Part shown: positions 38,944 through 46,445 of the stretch, in pieces
Layout of the letters: each line of letters opens with the position of its first letter
Numbering within the stretch: the first letter of the stretch is position 1
Origin: Umezawaea beigongshangensis
GTDB taxonomy: Bacteria > Actinomycetota > Actinomycetes > Mycobacteriales > Pseudonocardiaceae
Direction of reading: 5' to 3'
Assembly (NCBI RefSeq): GCF_016464305.1
Contig: NZ_JAEIOJ010000006.1
Location: forward strand, 62,001 to 126,000
Length of the DNA stretch: 64,000 nt
Made by a program: the position numbers and the translations under genes
Notes under the pieces: model-generated
Database searches by the model: none
The model's input: the letters and a program-made list of their open reading frames with translations, nothing else
What the model was told of the DNA's origin: nothing

Positions 38944-39789
38944 ATGCTGCGCGTGGCCGTTCCGAACAAGGGTGCGCTCTCCGAGCGCGCCTCCGAGATG
39001 CTCGTCGAGGCCGGTTACCGGCAGCGCAACGAGCAGCGCGACCTGACCGTCATCGACAACGCCAACGACGTCGAGTTCTTCTTCCTCCGCCCCAAGGACA
39101 TCGCGATCTACGTGGGCCGGGGCGAGCTGGACCTCGGCATCACCGGTCTCGACCTGATGCTCGACTCCGGCGCCGACGTCGCCGAGCGGCTCCGGCTGGG
39201 CTTCGGCGGCTCCACCTTCCGCTACGCCGGGCCCAAGGACACCGAGTGGACGGTGGCCGACGTCCAGGGCAAGCGGCTCGCCACGGCGTACCCGAACCTG
39301 GTCAAGCAGGACCTCGCCCGGCACGGCGTCGAAGCGCGGGTGATCCGCCTGGACGGCGCGGTGGAGATCTCCATCCAGCTCGGCGTGGCCGACCTGATCG
39401 CCGACGTGGTCGGTTCCGGTCGCACGTTGCGCCAGCACGACCTGGTGCCCTTCGGCGACGTCATCTGCACGTCCGAGGCGGTGCTGATCCACCGCGCCGA
39501 CGCCGCGGACTCGGCGGCGAAGCAGCAGCTCACCGGTCGTCTCCGGGGCGTGGTGCTCGCGTCGCAGTACCTGATGCTGGACTACGACTGCCCGCGCGAC
39601 CTGCTGGAGCGGGCCATCGAGATCACGCCCGGTCTGGAGTCGCCCACGGTCGCCCCGCTCGCGGACGAGAACTGGGCGGCCGTGCGGGCGATGGTGCCGC
39701 GCAAGGACGCCAACCAGATCATGGACGAGCTGTCGGCGGTCGGCGCGAAGGCCGTGCTCGCGTCGGACATCCGCTCCTGCCGCCTCTGA
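38944..39789 (+). CDS. hisG: ATP phosphoribosyltransferase, long form
   Basis: 281 residues starting [16 protein letters not shown]. The catalytic bilobal part includes [13 protein letters not shown] and the PRPP-binding loop [20 protein letters not shown]. The C-terminal third (about 210-281) is the ACT-like regulatory domain of the hexameric long form, which binds histidine for feedback inhibition. It catalyses the first committed step of histidine synthesis. Cotranscribed with hisE. Confidence 0.98.
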   Translation: MLRVAVPNKGALSERASEMLVEAGYRQRNEQRDLTVIDNANDVEFFFLRPKDIAIYVGRGELDLGITGLDLMLDSGADVAERLRLGFGGSTFRYAGPKDTEWTVADVQGKRLATAYPNLVKQDLARHGVEARVIRLDGAVEISIQLGVADLIADVVGSGRTLRQHDLVPFGDVICTSEAVLIHRADAADSAAKQQLTGRLRGVVLASQYLMLDYDCPRDLLERAIEITPGLESPTVAPLADENWAAVRAMVPRKDANQIMDELSAVGAKAVLASDIRSCRL

Positions 39790-39849
39790 GCACGGTCCCC
39801 TCCCCCGTTCCGGTGCCGTCCGGAGCGGGACGGTTCACCGGCCGTCCGA

Positions 39850-39883
39850 CGGGTACGCCTCGCCGACGAGCGGGGCGTACCCG
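39850..39883 (+). terminator. Hairpin after hisG
   Basis: CGGGTACGCC and GGCGTACCCG form a 10-bp perfect stem about 60 bases after the hisG stop, before the DUF3040 gene. Confidence 0.6.
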
Positions 39884-39904
39884 CTCCTCGGCGAGGAGAC
39901 CACC

Positions 39905-40177
39905 ATGGTGCTCACCAGGGGTGAAGAGCGGCGGTTGCGCGCGATCTCGCGAGGGTGCTGGGCCACCGACCCGGAGTGGGCCGGCCGCATCGGGGACACG
40001 CCCCGCGCCGCGCGCCGCAGCACGCTGGTCCGCTGGTCGACGCACGTGCTGGCCCTCGTCCTGATCTGCGCCGGCGCCGGCGCGGGCTTCTTCCCCCTGC
40101 TGTTCCTCGGCATCCTCGTCGGCACCGTCGCCGCGTGCCTGGACGTGACCGCTCGCGGCCGGGTGGAGCGTCGCTGA
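39905..40177 (+). CDS. DUF3040 membrane protein
   Basis: 90 residues. The start MVLTRGEERRLRAISR with a D-P-E-W-A segment is the DUF3040 pattern, followed by two hydrophobic spans (LALVLICAGAGAGF; LLFLGILVGTVAACL) and a basic end. Function is unknown; these small proteins are widespread in actinobacteria and several copies per genome are usual. It is nearly convergent with the hydrolase gene, with five bases between the stops. Confidence 0.85.
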   Translation: MVLTRGEERRLRAISRGCWATDPEWAGRIGDTPRAARRSTLVRWSTHVLALVLICAGAGAGFFPLLFLGILVGTVAACLDVTARGRVERR

Positions 40178-40182
40178 CCGGG

Positions 40183-40950
40183 TCAGGAGCTCCGCGGCGC
40201 TCCGGCGATCAGCGCGCTGGTCAAGCCGCCGCGCCCGTGCGGGAAGGCGTGCGCGCCGGGCACGGTCACGGCCCGTCCTCCCGCAGCCGCGGCCAGCCGT
40301 TCGGTCCACGACCGCGGTGAGCACGCGTCGTGCTTCCCGCGCACCACCAGCACCGGGCACGAGACCCGCTCGATCACCGCCTCCGGCTCGTCCCGCTGGC
40401 CCGAGCGGATCATCCGCGCCAGCGCCAGCGGACCGCCGCGCGCGTAGTACGGCAGCACAGACGGCAGTTCCCGCAGGCGCTCGTGCGGCGCGGTGCGCAG
40501 GAACGCGCCGACGAGGGCGGGCACGCCGCGCAGCGAGGGCGGGAACGTCGGCCCCAGCAGCACCAGCGACGCGACGGCGGAGGGGTGCTCGGCGGCGACC
40601 CGCAGGGCCACCTGCGCACCCGTGGAGTGACCCACCAGCACGACCGGCGCGTCCGCCACCGCGTCCAGCCACCCCGCCACCACCCCGGCCAGGGCGGGAA
40701 TCCGCGCGGGCGCCCGCGGGCCCCGGTGCCCGAATCCGGGCACGTCGAGCAGGTGGGACCGAGTCCGGGCGCCGCACCCGGCGACGGTGTCCAGCAGGTA
40801 GCCGAGGGCGCCGAGCCCCGGCACCACGACCACCTCCGGTTCCGGCGCGCGCCGCCGCCCGGCGACCAGGCTGCGGACCGGGAGCCCGCCGACGTCCGTC
40901 CAGCGCACGCTCAGCGTCCCGTGATCGGTCTCGTGGGCGGCCGGGCTCAC
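40183..40950 (-). CDS. Alpha/beta-hydrolase
   Basis: 255 residues from GTG 40950. Fold marks: VVVVPGLGALGYLLD (oxyanion region), LLDVPGFGHR, the nucleophile elbow VLVGHSTGAQVAL with Ser, VLVVRGKHDAC with Asp, and a C-terminal GAHAFPHG with His, completing the triad. It belongs to the broad esterase/lipase-like group; the substrate is unknown. Its start overlaps the stop of a 39-residue membrane protein (GTGA), so the two are translationally coupled, an arrangement worth noting. Confidence 0.9.
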   Translation of the reverse strand: MSPAAHETDHGTLSVRWTDVGGLPVRSLVAGRRRAPEPEVVVVPGLGALGYLLDTVAGCGARTRSHLLDVPGFGHRGPRAPARIPALAGVVAGWLDAVADAPVVLVGHSTGAQVALRVAAEHPSAVASLVLLGPTFPPSLRGVPALVGAFLRTAPHERLRELPSVLPYYARGGPLALARMIRSGQRDEPEAVIERVSCPVLVVRGKHDACSPRSWTERLAAAAGGRAVTVPGAHAFPHGRGGLTSALIAGAPRSS

Positions 40951-41066
40951 AGCAGGACGTTGAGCAGCACGGTCAGCAGGACGGAGAGGAGGACTGAGAC
41001 GACGAGCATCGTCAGGCAGCCCGTCCGACCGCCGACGAAACCCACGTCCGTGTTCCCGATGCGCAT
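40947..41066 (-). CDS. 39-residue single-span membrane protein, unrecognised
   Basis: Encoded from ATG 41066 to a TGA overlapping the GTG of the alpha/beta-hydrolase. The N-terminal 18 residues (MRIGNTDVGFVGGRTGCL) are polar to neutral, with a Cys. The remaining 21 are almost purely Leu/Val with two Ser, one Thr and one Asn, a single transmembrane helix. Codon third positions are G/C-rich, and the stop/start overlap argues that it is translated. It could anchor or regulate the hydrolase at the membrane; this is inference. I do not recognise a named family. Confidence 0.65.
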   Translation of the reverse strand: MRIGNTDVGFVGGRTGCLTMLVVSVLLSVLLTVLLNVLL

Positions 41067-41102
41067 GGGTGGCTGGTACCCGCCTGACCGAACGGCAAAC
41101 GA

Positions 41103-41894
41103 TCAGGGGGTCGCCGGTCCGCGCTCCCGGACGAACAGCGACTGGGCGCTGCGTCCCACCGGGCCGGACGCGTCGTGCACCGTGCTCGTGGCCAGGCCGA
41201 CGCCGTCCGCGCCGATCGCGGTGCTGGCGTCGAGGGCGGTCCACTCGCCCCTCGGCTGCCGGTGCAGGTGTACCACCAGGTCGGTGTTGATCACGTACCA
41301 GGAGCCGATGTCGAGCCGGGACGACACGCCGCTGGCCGAGTCGACCACGGAGAACAACCGCTGCAACGGCGTCATCTCCTCGCCCTCGACGAGGTCGGCC
41401 GACGCGCGTGCCCACACCACCGCGTCGCCGGGCCGGAACACCCCGCCCGACACGCTGCGCCACTCCACCGAGCCCAGGTAGCCGCCGCTCCACGCCGGGG
41501 GGATCTCCATCGGCCCGCACTCCCGCGGCGGCGGGAGCGGCGGTCCGGCGGGGGTGGCCACCTCCGAGGTGTCCGCGCCGCTGATCCGCCACGCGCTCGC
41601 GCGCAGGACCGGACGGCCCTCGTGGGCCAGCTCCGCCGACAGCAGCTCCACCGAGCGGCCCGGCCGCAGCACCTCGGCACGCACCGTCAGCTCGGCCACC
41701 GGCACCGGGCCGAGCACGTCGAACGCCACCCGCGACAGCACGGTGCCCTCGCGCGGGGCGCACCGCTCCAGCGCGCGCACGAGCAGCGCGGACGGCGGGC
41801 CGAGGTGCTGGCTCCGCTCGGACCACGGGCCCGCCGTGCGCGCGGTCGACCGGAGAACGCCGTCCCCCACGGGCAGGTAGAAGGCGCCGCTCAT
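41103..41894 (-). CDS. Thioesterase-family protein (double hot-dog, TesB-like)
   Basis: 263 residues; the ATG overlaps the upstream nuclease-like gene's stop (ATGA). The N-half shows SQHLGPPSALLVRALERC and LSRVAFDVLGPVPVAEL, the C-half DIGSWYVINTDLVVHLHRQPRGEW and GLATSTVHDASGPVGRSAQSLFV, the two hot-dog halves of acyl-CoA thioesterase family proteins common in actinobacteria (TesB/YbgC-like, DUF4442 relatives). It probably hydrolyses acyl-CoA; the chain preference is unknown. In related genomes the same gene neighbours the RecB-like nuclease. Confidence 0.85.
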   Translation of the reverse strand: MSGAFYLPVGDGVLRSTARTAGPWSERSQHLGPPSALLVRALERCAPREGTVLSRVAFDVLGPVPVAELTVRAEVLRPGRSVELLSAELAHEGRPVLRASAWRISGADTSEVATPAGPPLPPPRECGPMEIPPAWSGGYLGSVEWRSVSGGVFRPGDAVVWARASADLVEGEEMTPLQRLFSVVDSASGVSSRLDIGSWYVINTDLVVHLHRQPRGEWTALDASTAIGADGVGLATSTVHDASGPVGRSAQSLFVRERGPATP

Positions 41895-42781
41895 CAGTCG
41901 GCCCGGTCGAGCGGCGTCTCCACCGCGGCGTCCGGCTCCGGCCAGCCGGGGTAGGGCGGGGGAGTGCCGTCCCACGCCGGGCACCGCGCCTTGTGGTCGC
42001 AGTAGTCGCACAGCCGCGACGGGTTCGGGCGGAAGTCGCCGGTGCGGCCGGCGCGCAGGATCGCGTCCCAGATCGCCTCCAGCGTCCGCTCGAAGCGCCG
42101 CAGCTCACCCTCGTCCGGCGTGTAGGCGAGCGCCTGGCGGTCGGCCAGGTACATCAGCCGGAGCTGGCGCGGCACGACGCCGCGCAGCCGCCACAGCACG
42201 AGCGCGTAGAACTTCATCTGGAACAGCGCCTTGGCCTCGCCGATCTCGCGCGGCGCGGCGCCCGTCTTGTAGTCGACCACCCGGATCTCGCCGGTGGGGG
42301 CCACGTCGATCCGGTCGACGTAGCCGCGCAGCAGCACACCGGACGGCAGCTCCGACTCGACCAGCAGCTCGCAGGCCTCCGGTTCGAACCGGCGCGGGTC
42401 CTCCAGGCCGAAGTAGCCGTCGAGCAGCCCCTCCGAGGAGCGCAGCCACTCGGCCAGCTCGGGGTCGTCCTCACCGGCGAACAGCTCGGCGAACTCCGGG
42501 CGCGCGGCGGCCAGCTTCCGCCAGGCGGGCTCCAGCAGCTCCCGCGCCCGCTCGGGCACCCGCTCCGCCGCCGGGAGGCCGAACAGCTCCTCCAGCACGG
42601 CGTGCACGACCGTGCCGCGCACCTGAGCCCTGGTGGGCTTCTCCGGGAGGCGGTCGACTGCGCGGAAGCGGTAGAGCAGGGGGCACTGCTTGAAGTCGCC
42701 CGCGCGCGACGGCGACAACGCGGGTCTGCGGACGGGCCGTCCGCTCCGGGGCGCGGCCGACGTCTGCACGGTGTCCGACAT
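41894..42781 (-). CDS. RecB-family PD-(D/E)XK nuclease with likely Fe-S cluster
   Basis: 295 residues from ATG 42781 (ATG 42811 is an alternative). The PD-(D/E)XK core is LLRGYVDRIDV then IRVVDYKTG with catalytic D and D-x-K. One Cys in SRAGDFKQCPLLYRF and three in LCDYCDHKARCP give a C...CxxCx5C arrangement typical of AddB/Cas4-type iron-sulphur nucleases. It corresponds to Rv2119-type genes next to trmI in actinobacteria. A role in DNA repair is likely. It is divergent from the protease gene across 89 bp. Confidence 0.92.
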   Translation of the reverse strand: MSDTVQTSAAPRSGRPVRRPALSPSRAGDFKQCPLLYRFRAVDRLPEKPTRAQVRGTVVHAVLEELFGLPAAERVPERARELLEPAWRKLAAARPEFAELFAGEDDPELAEWLRSSEGLLDGYFGLEDPRRFEPEACELLVESELPSGVLLRGYVDRIDVAPTGEIRVVDYKTGAAPREIGEAKALFQMKFYALVLWRLRGVVPRQLRLMYLADRQALAYTPDEGELRRFERTLEAIWDAILRAGRTGDFRPNPSRLCDYCDHKARCPAWDGTPPPYPGWPEPDAAVETPLDRAD

Positions 42782-42870
42782 GCCCCAGACCCTAGGCCAG
42801 GGCACCGACACCCCCGGTCACGGCGTGGCGGGTCACGGTGTTCCCACACGTCGGGCCCTAGGCTGCCGCT

Positions 42871-44013
42871 GTGCCGACCACCACGAACTGGCGGAGGCGG
42901 ACCGACCGGGACGGCGGGCTGCCGCTGTTCCGCGTCGCGGGCGTTCCGGTCCAGCTCGCGCCGTCGTGGTGGCTGGGCTCGATCGTGGTCGTGGCGTTCT
43001 ACGCCCCGCTGGTCGGCGAGCTGCTGCCCGGCACGAGCGGGCTGACCGGTCTCGTCGTCGCCGCCTTCTTCGCGCTGTTCCTCGGCCTGTCCGTGCTCGC
43101 CCACGAGCTGGGCCACTGCCTGGTGGCGCTGCGCCTCGGCCTGCCCGTGCGCAGGCTGCGGCTGTTCCTGCTGGGCGGCGTGTCCGAGGTCGTGCGCACG
43201 CCGGGCAGGCCCTCGCACGAGGGCGCGGTCGCCGTGGCCGGTCCCGCGGTGTCGGTGGTGCTGGCGCTGATCTTCTCCGCGGGCGCCGTCGCGCTGCCGC
43301 CGGGCAACGTCGTGTGGCTGCTGGTCGCGCAGACCGCCGCCGCCAACACCGCCGTCGCCGTGTTCAACCTCCTGCCCGGCCTGCCGCTGGACGGCGGACG
43401 CATCCTGCGCGCGGGGGTCTGGGCGATCACCGGCACCCGCGCCACCGGAACGCGCGCGGCCGTGTTCGGCGGCTGGGTCGTGGCGGGGCTGCTGCTGGTG
43501 TGGGCGCTGGTCGGCGTCGTGCAGGGCAGCGACGACCGCTGGCTGCGCTTCGGCGTGTGCCTGCTCACCGCGTGGTTCGTGGTGGTGGGGGCGAGCGGTG
43601 AGCTGGCCGCGGACCGGCGGCGCGGCTGGCCGGAGGGGATCTCCCTGTCCGACCTGGTGCGTCCCGTGCTGCAACTGCCGGCGGAGAGCCCGGTCGCCGG
43701 GGCCCTGTCCGCGTCGGCCGGTCGCGGCGTGGTGCTGGTGCGGGCCGACGGCGTCGCCGCCGGGCTGCTCGACCAGGAGGTCGCGCGGCGGCTCGCCGAG
43801 CGCTCGCCGCAGGCACCGGCCGAGCAGGCCGCCGAGCCGATCCGGCCGGAGACCGTGCTGCTGTCCGACGAGACCGGCGAGGAGGTCGTGGAGCGGGTGC
43901 GGGGCACCGCCGCGTGGCAGTTCCTCGTGGTCGACACCGAGGGCCGCCCCGCCGGGGTGCTGCGCCGCGACGACCTGCGCGCCGCGCTGGACGGGCGTCC
44001 GATCACCCGCTGA
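42871..44013 (+). CDS. Site-2 protease (M50) with C-terminal CBS-like domain
   Basis: 380 residues from GTG 42871. About six hydrophobic spans in the first 230 residues hold the zinc site H78-E79-x-x-H82 (VLAHELGHCL) and the third-ligand motif NLLPGLPLDGGR. The C-terminal 130 residues resemble a CBS pair (VLLVRADGVAAGLLD; FLVVDTEGRPAGVLRRDDL). Such SpoIVFB/Rip3-type proteases cut transmembrane substrates such as anti-sigma factors. In actinobacteria this gene commonly neighbours trmI and arc. In this window the next conserved gene, trmI, lies 5.7 kb further on because of an insertion. Confidence 0.95.
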   Translation: MPTTTNWRRRTDRDGGLPLFRVAGVPVQLAPSWWLGSIVVVAFYAPLVGELLPGTSGLTGLVVAAFFALFLGLSVLAHELGHCLVALRLGLPVRRLRLFLLGGVSEVVRTPGRPSHEGAVAVAGPAVSVVLALIFSAGAVALPPGNVVWLLVAQTAAANTAVAVFNLLPGLPLDGGRILRAGVWAITGTRATGTRAAVFGGWVVAGLLLVWALVGVVQGSDDRWLRFGVCLLTAWFVVVGASGELAADRRRGWPEGISLSDLVRPVLQLPAESPVAGALSASAGRGVVLVRADGVAAGLLDQEVARRLAERSPQAPAEQAAEPIRPETVLLSDETGEEVVERVRGTAAWQFLVVDTEGRPAGVLRRDDLRAALDGRPITR

Positions 44014-44021
44014 ACCCCCCG

Positions 44022-44507
44022 TCACGGGGGCCGTGCTCCGGGGTGGCGGTACGGGCGGTAGCCGCCGCTCGGGTAGGGGAGGACCCGGTGGACCGCGCCC
44101 GTCCCGCCGCACTGCTCGTACGCCCAGTAGCGCGTGCGCGCGGCGTCCGCCCAGGCGACGAACAGGGTCGCGTGGCGGGTCCTGCGGTCGCCGTTCGCGT
44201 CGATCAGCACGTCGCCCGCGCGCAGGTCGTCCTTCGCGATCGGCACGCTCGTCGCGGCCAGGTCCACCGTGTTCGGGCCACCGCGCGGACCCGGCGGCAG
44301 TCCCCAGGCCATCGCCACGAAGCCCGAGCAGTCCGTGCGGTACGTGCCGAACTCGTTCGTGTGCGCCGCGTCCTGGCTGTACGGCACGCCCAGCCAGGAC
44401 GCGGCGCGGCGGAGGATCTCGTCCGCGGTGGTGGCCGGAGAACGGCGAAAGCCGCGGTCACCCCCCGGGGACCGCGGCCGTGCCGTGGGAATCGTCAGCG
44501 AGCGCAC
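44022..44507 (-). CDS. NlpC/P60-like peptidase lacking a signal peptide, possibly truncated
   Basis: 161 residues if GTG 44507 is used, which lies inside the end of the GH19-like gene. The catalytic domain is sound: IL-x-R-A-A-x-W-L-G-V-P-Y-S-Q, YRTDCSGFVAMAW (Cys nucleophile), GDVL, RHATLFVAWA (His) and YWAYEQCGG. The first 28 residues (RSLTIPTARPRSPGGDRGFR) are not a signal peptide, and their DNA forms a GCCGCGGTC/GACCGCGGC hairpin that looks like the terminator of the upstream gene. Related proteins are secreted, so this copy may have lost its 5' end, or it may be translated by readthrough. Confidence 0.65.
   Translation of the reverse strand: MRSLTIPTARPRSPGGDRGFRRSPATTADEILRRAASWLGVPYSQDAAHTNEFGTYRTDCSGFVAMAWGLPPGPRGGPNTVDLAATSVPIAKDDLRAGDVLIDANGDRRTRHATLFVAWADAARTRYWAYEQCGGTGAVHRVLPYPSGGYRPYRHPGARPP
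44451..44478 (-). terminator. Hairpin after the GH19-like gene, inside the NlpC frame
   Basis: Nine-bp perfect arms around a 10-base loop, 17 bases after the GH19-like stop on the minus strand and followed by TTTCG. Its position within the presumed NlpC/P60 N-terminal codons casts doubt on that start. Confidence 0.55.
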
Positions 44508-45943
44508 GTGATGGTGGCCTCCGGCACGGGCAGGCCGCCGCCGTTGAAGTGCGCCAGCGCCTTCTTGTAGTCGGTGCAGCGGTTCAGCGACTCGGCCGGG
44601 TCCGGGGCGTGGGAGTAGCCGGTCGCACGACCCGCGCCACCCACGTCGTAGGCGTCCGCGGCGGCGTTGACGTTGCGCGCGACCGTCCAGTACCAGTGGG
44701 CGGTCCTGGCGCTCCGCGCCAGCGACTCCGCGCCCTCCGGGCGGTTCGGGAAGTCGTGGCCGAGGCTGTTCCCGGCGGCCCGGTGGTTGACGTCACCGGT
44801 CAGCTGGACGGAGCCGCGACCGCGGTGGGTGCCGTCGTCGCCCGCCTCGCCGGCGTGGAAGCGGAAGCCGCTCTCGTGCTTCAGGGTGGCGAGGAACGCG
44901 GCCTTGCGGGTCGGCGACGTGATGCCCGCCGCCTGCATCTCCGCGTTCAGGCTCGGCAGACCGGCCGCGACGGCGTCCGTGCCGTACGCCGCCCCGTAGA
45001 TGCTCACGACGTCGGCCAGCGACACGTGCTGACCGTCCCGCGCGGAGGTCGCGGCGGCCAGGCGGAACTGCTGGACCCCGCCGTGCTGGTTCACCCACGA
45101 GCCGTGGAACCCGCGGTCCTTCACGGTCAGCGTGCCGTCGGTGAGCACGACGCCGATGCGGTCGCCCGCGATCTGGAGGTCGGTCGCGCCCGAGGTCTGC
45201 TCCACCCACGCCGCGTGGAGGTCGCCCTCCTTGATCGTGGCGAGTCCGCCGCCGGTGACGACGCCGATCGTGCTGCCGGACAGCTCCAGCTCCCGGACGT
45301 CGTCGATCTGCTCGGTCCAGCTGGACCGGAGGTTCGACTCCTTCACCGCCACCGTGCCGTCGGTGCGCAGCACGCCGATCCGGTCCGCGGACAGCTCCAG
45401 GTCCGCGACGCCACCGGCCTGGTCGACCCAGCCCTCGTGCAGGCCGCCCTCCTTGACGGTGGCCCTGCCGTCGTCGAGGACCACGCCGACGCGGTCCGGG
45501 GTCAGCTCCAGGTCCCGCACGCCGCTGGTCTGCTCGATCCAGGTGGCGTTCAGGTCGCCGTCCTTCACCGCGACGGTGGTGTCGCCGCGCAGCACCCCGA
45601 CGCGGTCGCCCGCCAGCCGGAAGTCGCGGACGCCGTGCGCCTGCTCGTTCCAGCCCTCCCTGAGGTGCCCCTCCTTCACGAACAGCTTCCCGTCACCGGT
45701 GAGCACGCCGATCCGGTCGCCGGCGATCTCGAACTTCTGCACACCTCCCCCCACCTGCTCGACCCACGATTCGTGGAGGTCGCCCTCCTTGAGCAGGAGC
45801 TTGCCGCCGCTGAGCACACCGATGCGGTGAGCGCCGGAGGGCAGCTCGCCCGCCTGCGCGGTGCCGGTGAGGCCGGTCGGGCCGGTGAAGGCGATGCTCG
45901 CGATCAGCGCCGCGCCGAACGCCTGCTTCGCCGAGAACGTCAT
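44495..45943 (-). CDS. Secreted GH19-like (chitinase/lysozyme) protein with seven 37-residue lectin-like repeats
   Basis: 482 residues from ATG 45943, behind GAGGAG. A signal peptide (about 1-31, ending AQA) is followed by seven repeats of about 37 residues (35-295), each of the form R-[IV]-G-V-[LV]-x4-G-x-[LV]-x-[VI]-K-[ED]-G-x-[LF]-x3-W-x-[ED]-Q-x2-G-V. These look like beta-propeller or tachylectin-type blades; seven copies could close a propeller. The C-terminal 180 residues are GH19-like: AAFLATLKHESGF with the catalytic Glu, HRGRGSVQLTGDVNHRA and AHWYWTVARNVNAAAD. It probably cuts chitin or peptidoglycan outside the cell, with the repeats giving carbohydrate targeting (inference). Confidence 0.88.
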   Translation of the reverse strand: MTFSAKQAFGAALIASIAFTGPTGLTGTAQAGELPSGAHRIGVLSGGKLLLKEGDLHESWVEQVGGGVQKFEIAGDRIGVLTGDGKLFVKEGHLREGWNEQAHGVRDFRLAGDRVGVLRGDTTVAVKDGDLNATWIEQTSGVRDLELTPDRVGVVLDDGRATVKEGGLHEGWVDQAGGVADLELSADRIGVLRTDGTVAVKESNLRSSWTEQIDDVRELELSGSTIGVVTGGGLATIKEGDLHAAWVEQTSGATDLQIAGDRIGVVLTDGTLTVKDRGFHGSWVNQHGGVQQFRLAAATSARDGQHVSLADVVSIYGAAYGTDAVAAGLPSLNAEMQAAGITSPTRKAAFLATLKHESGFRFHAGEAGDDGTHRGRGSVQLTGDVNHRAAGNSLGHDFPNRPEGAESLARSARTAHWYWTVARNVNAAADAYDVGGAGRATGYSHAPDPAESLNRCTDYKKALAHFNGGGLPVPEATITCAR

Positions 45944-46393
45944 GTCGAACTCCTCGTGGTGAGGTGCGGTGGGAGGGGGACGCCGGGTGCCTCCGGGCAC
46001 GGCCGCGGCACCGCCCGCGCGACGCGGGACCGGTGGTGCGTGGGCCGGAACTCGGCGACGGCGCGGGTCTGCTCGACCCGGCAGCCGTGCACGCCGCCCT
46101 TCTCGACACCGCCCTCCTCGACGCCGCCCTCCTCGACCGACACCGGGGTGTCGTCGAACCGGACGCCGAGACGCGCCGTCGTGGGCCGGGCCGGTCAGGC
46201 CGACCGGGCTGACGAGCGCGGAGATCCGCTGGCCCGCGACGTGCTGGCCGACCCGGCCGGGGCCGGAGGCGTGCTCGACCGGGGAGTCCCTGCGGCTGGT
46301 GCCGCCGACGCAGCCGAGGCTGTTCGTGCTGCACGCCTGCTCGTCCGGGTTCGCGGCGGCGAAGAGCGCGGTGGCGACCTTCTGAGCCTTCAT
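45940..46393 (-). pseudogene. Frameshifted paralogue of the GH19 repeat region
   Basis: A good RBS (GGGAG) precedes ATG 46393, giving MKAQKVATALFAAANPDEQA.... G/C-rich third positions continue in this frame to about 46180, then switch by one base to another frame ending at 45940, where TGA overlaps the GH19-like ATG. Joined, the product reads like decayed repeat units: PVEHASG...VGQHVAGQRISALV, then LGVRFDDTPVSVEEGGV, VEKGGVHG..VEQTRAVAEF, which align with W-V-E-Q-x2-G-V...R-I-G-V and D-D-G-x2-T-V-K-E-G in the neighbour. The starting frame stays open and in phase with the GH19-like gene, so a fused 632-residue call is also possible. Confidence 0.55.
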
Positions 46394-46445
46394 GGTGCTG
46401 CTCCCTGGTGCGTGGGCCCCGTTCCGGTCCGGCACCAGGTTCGCG

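Noticed and set aside
46213-46390. Lanthipeptide-like precursor suggested by Cys and Ser/Thr near ACSTNSLGC
   Set aside because: No modification enzyme gene is nearby, and the downstream half aligns better with decayed GH19 repeat units.
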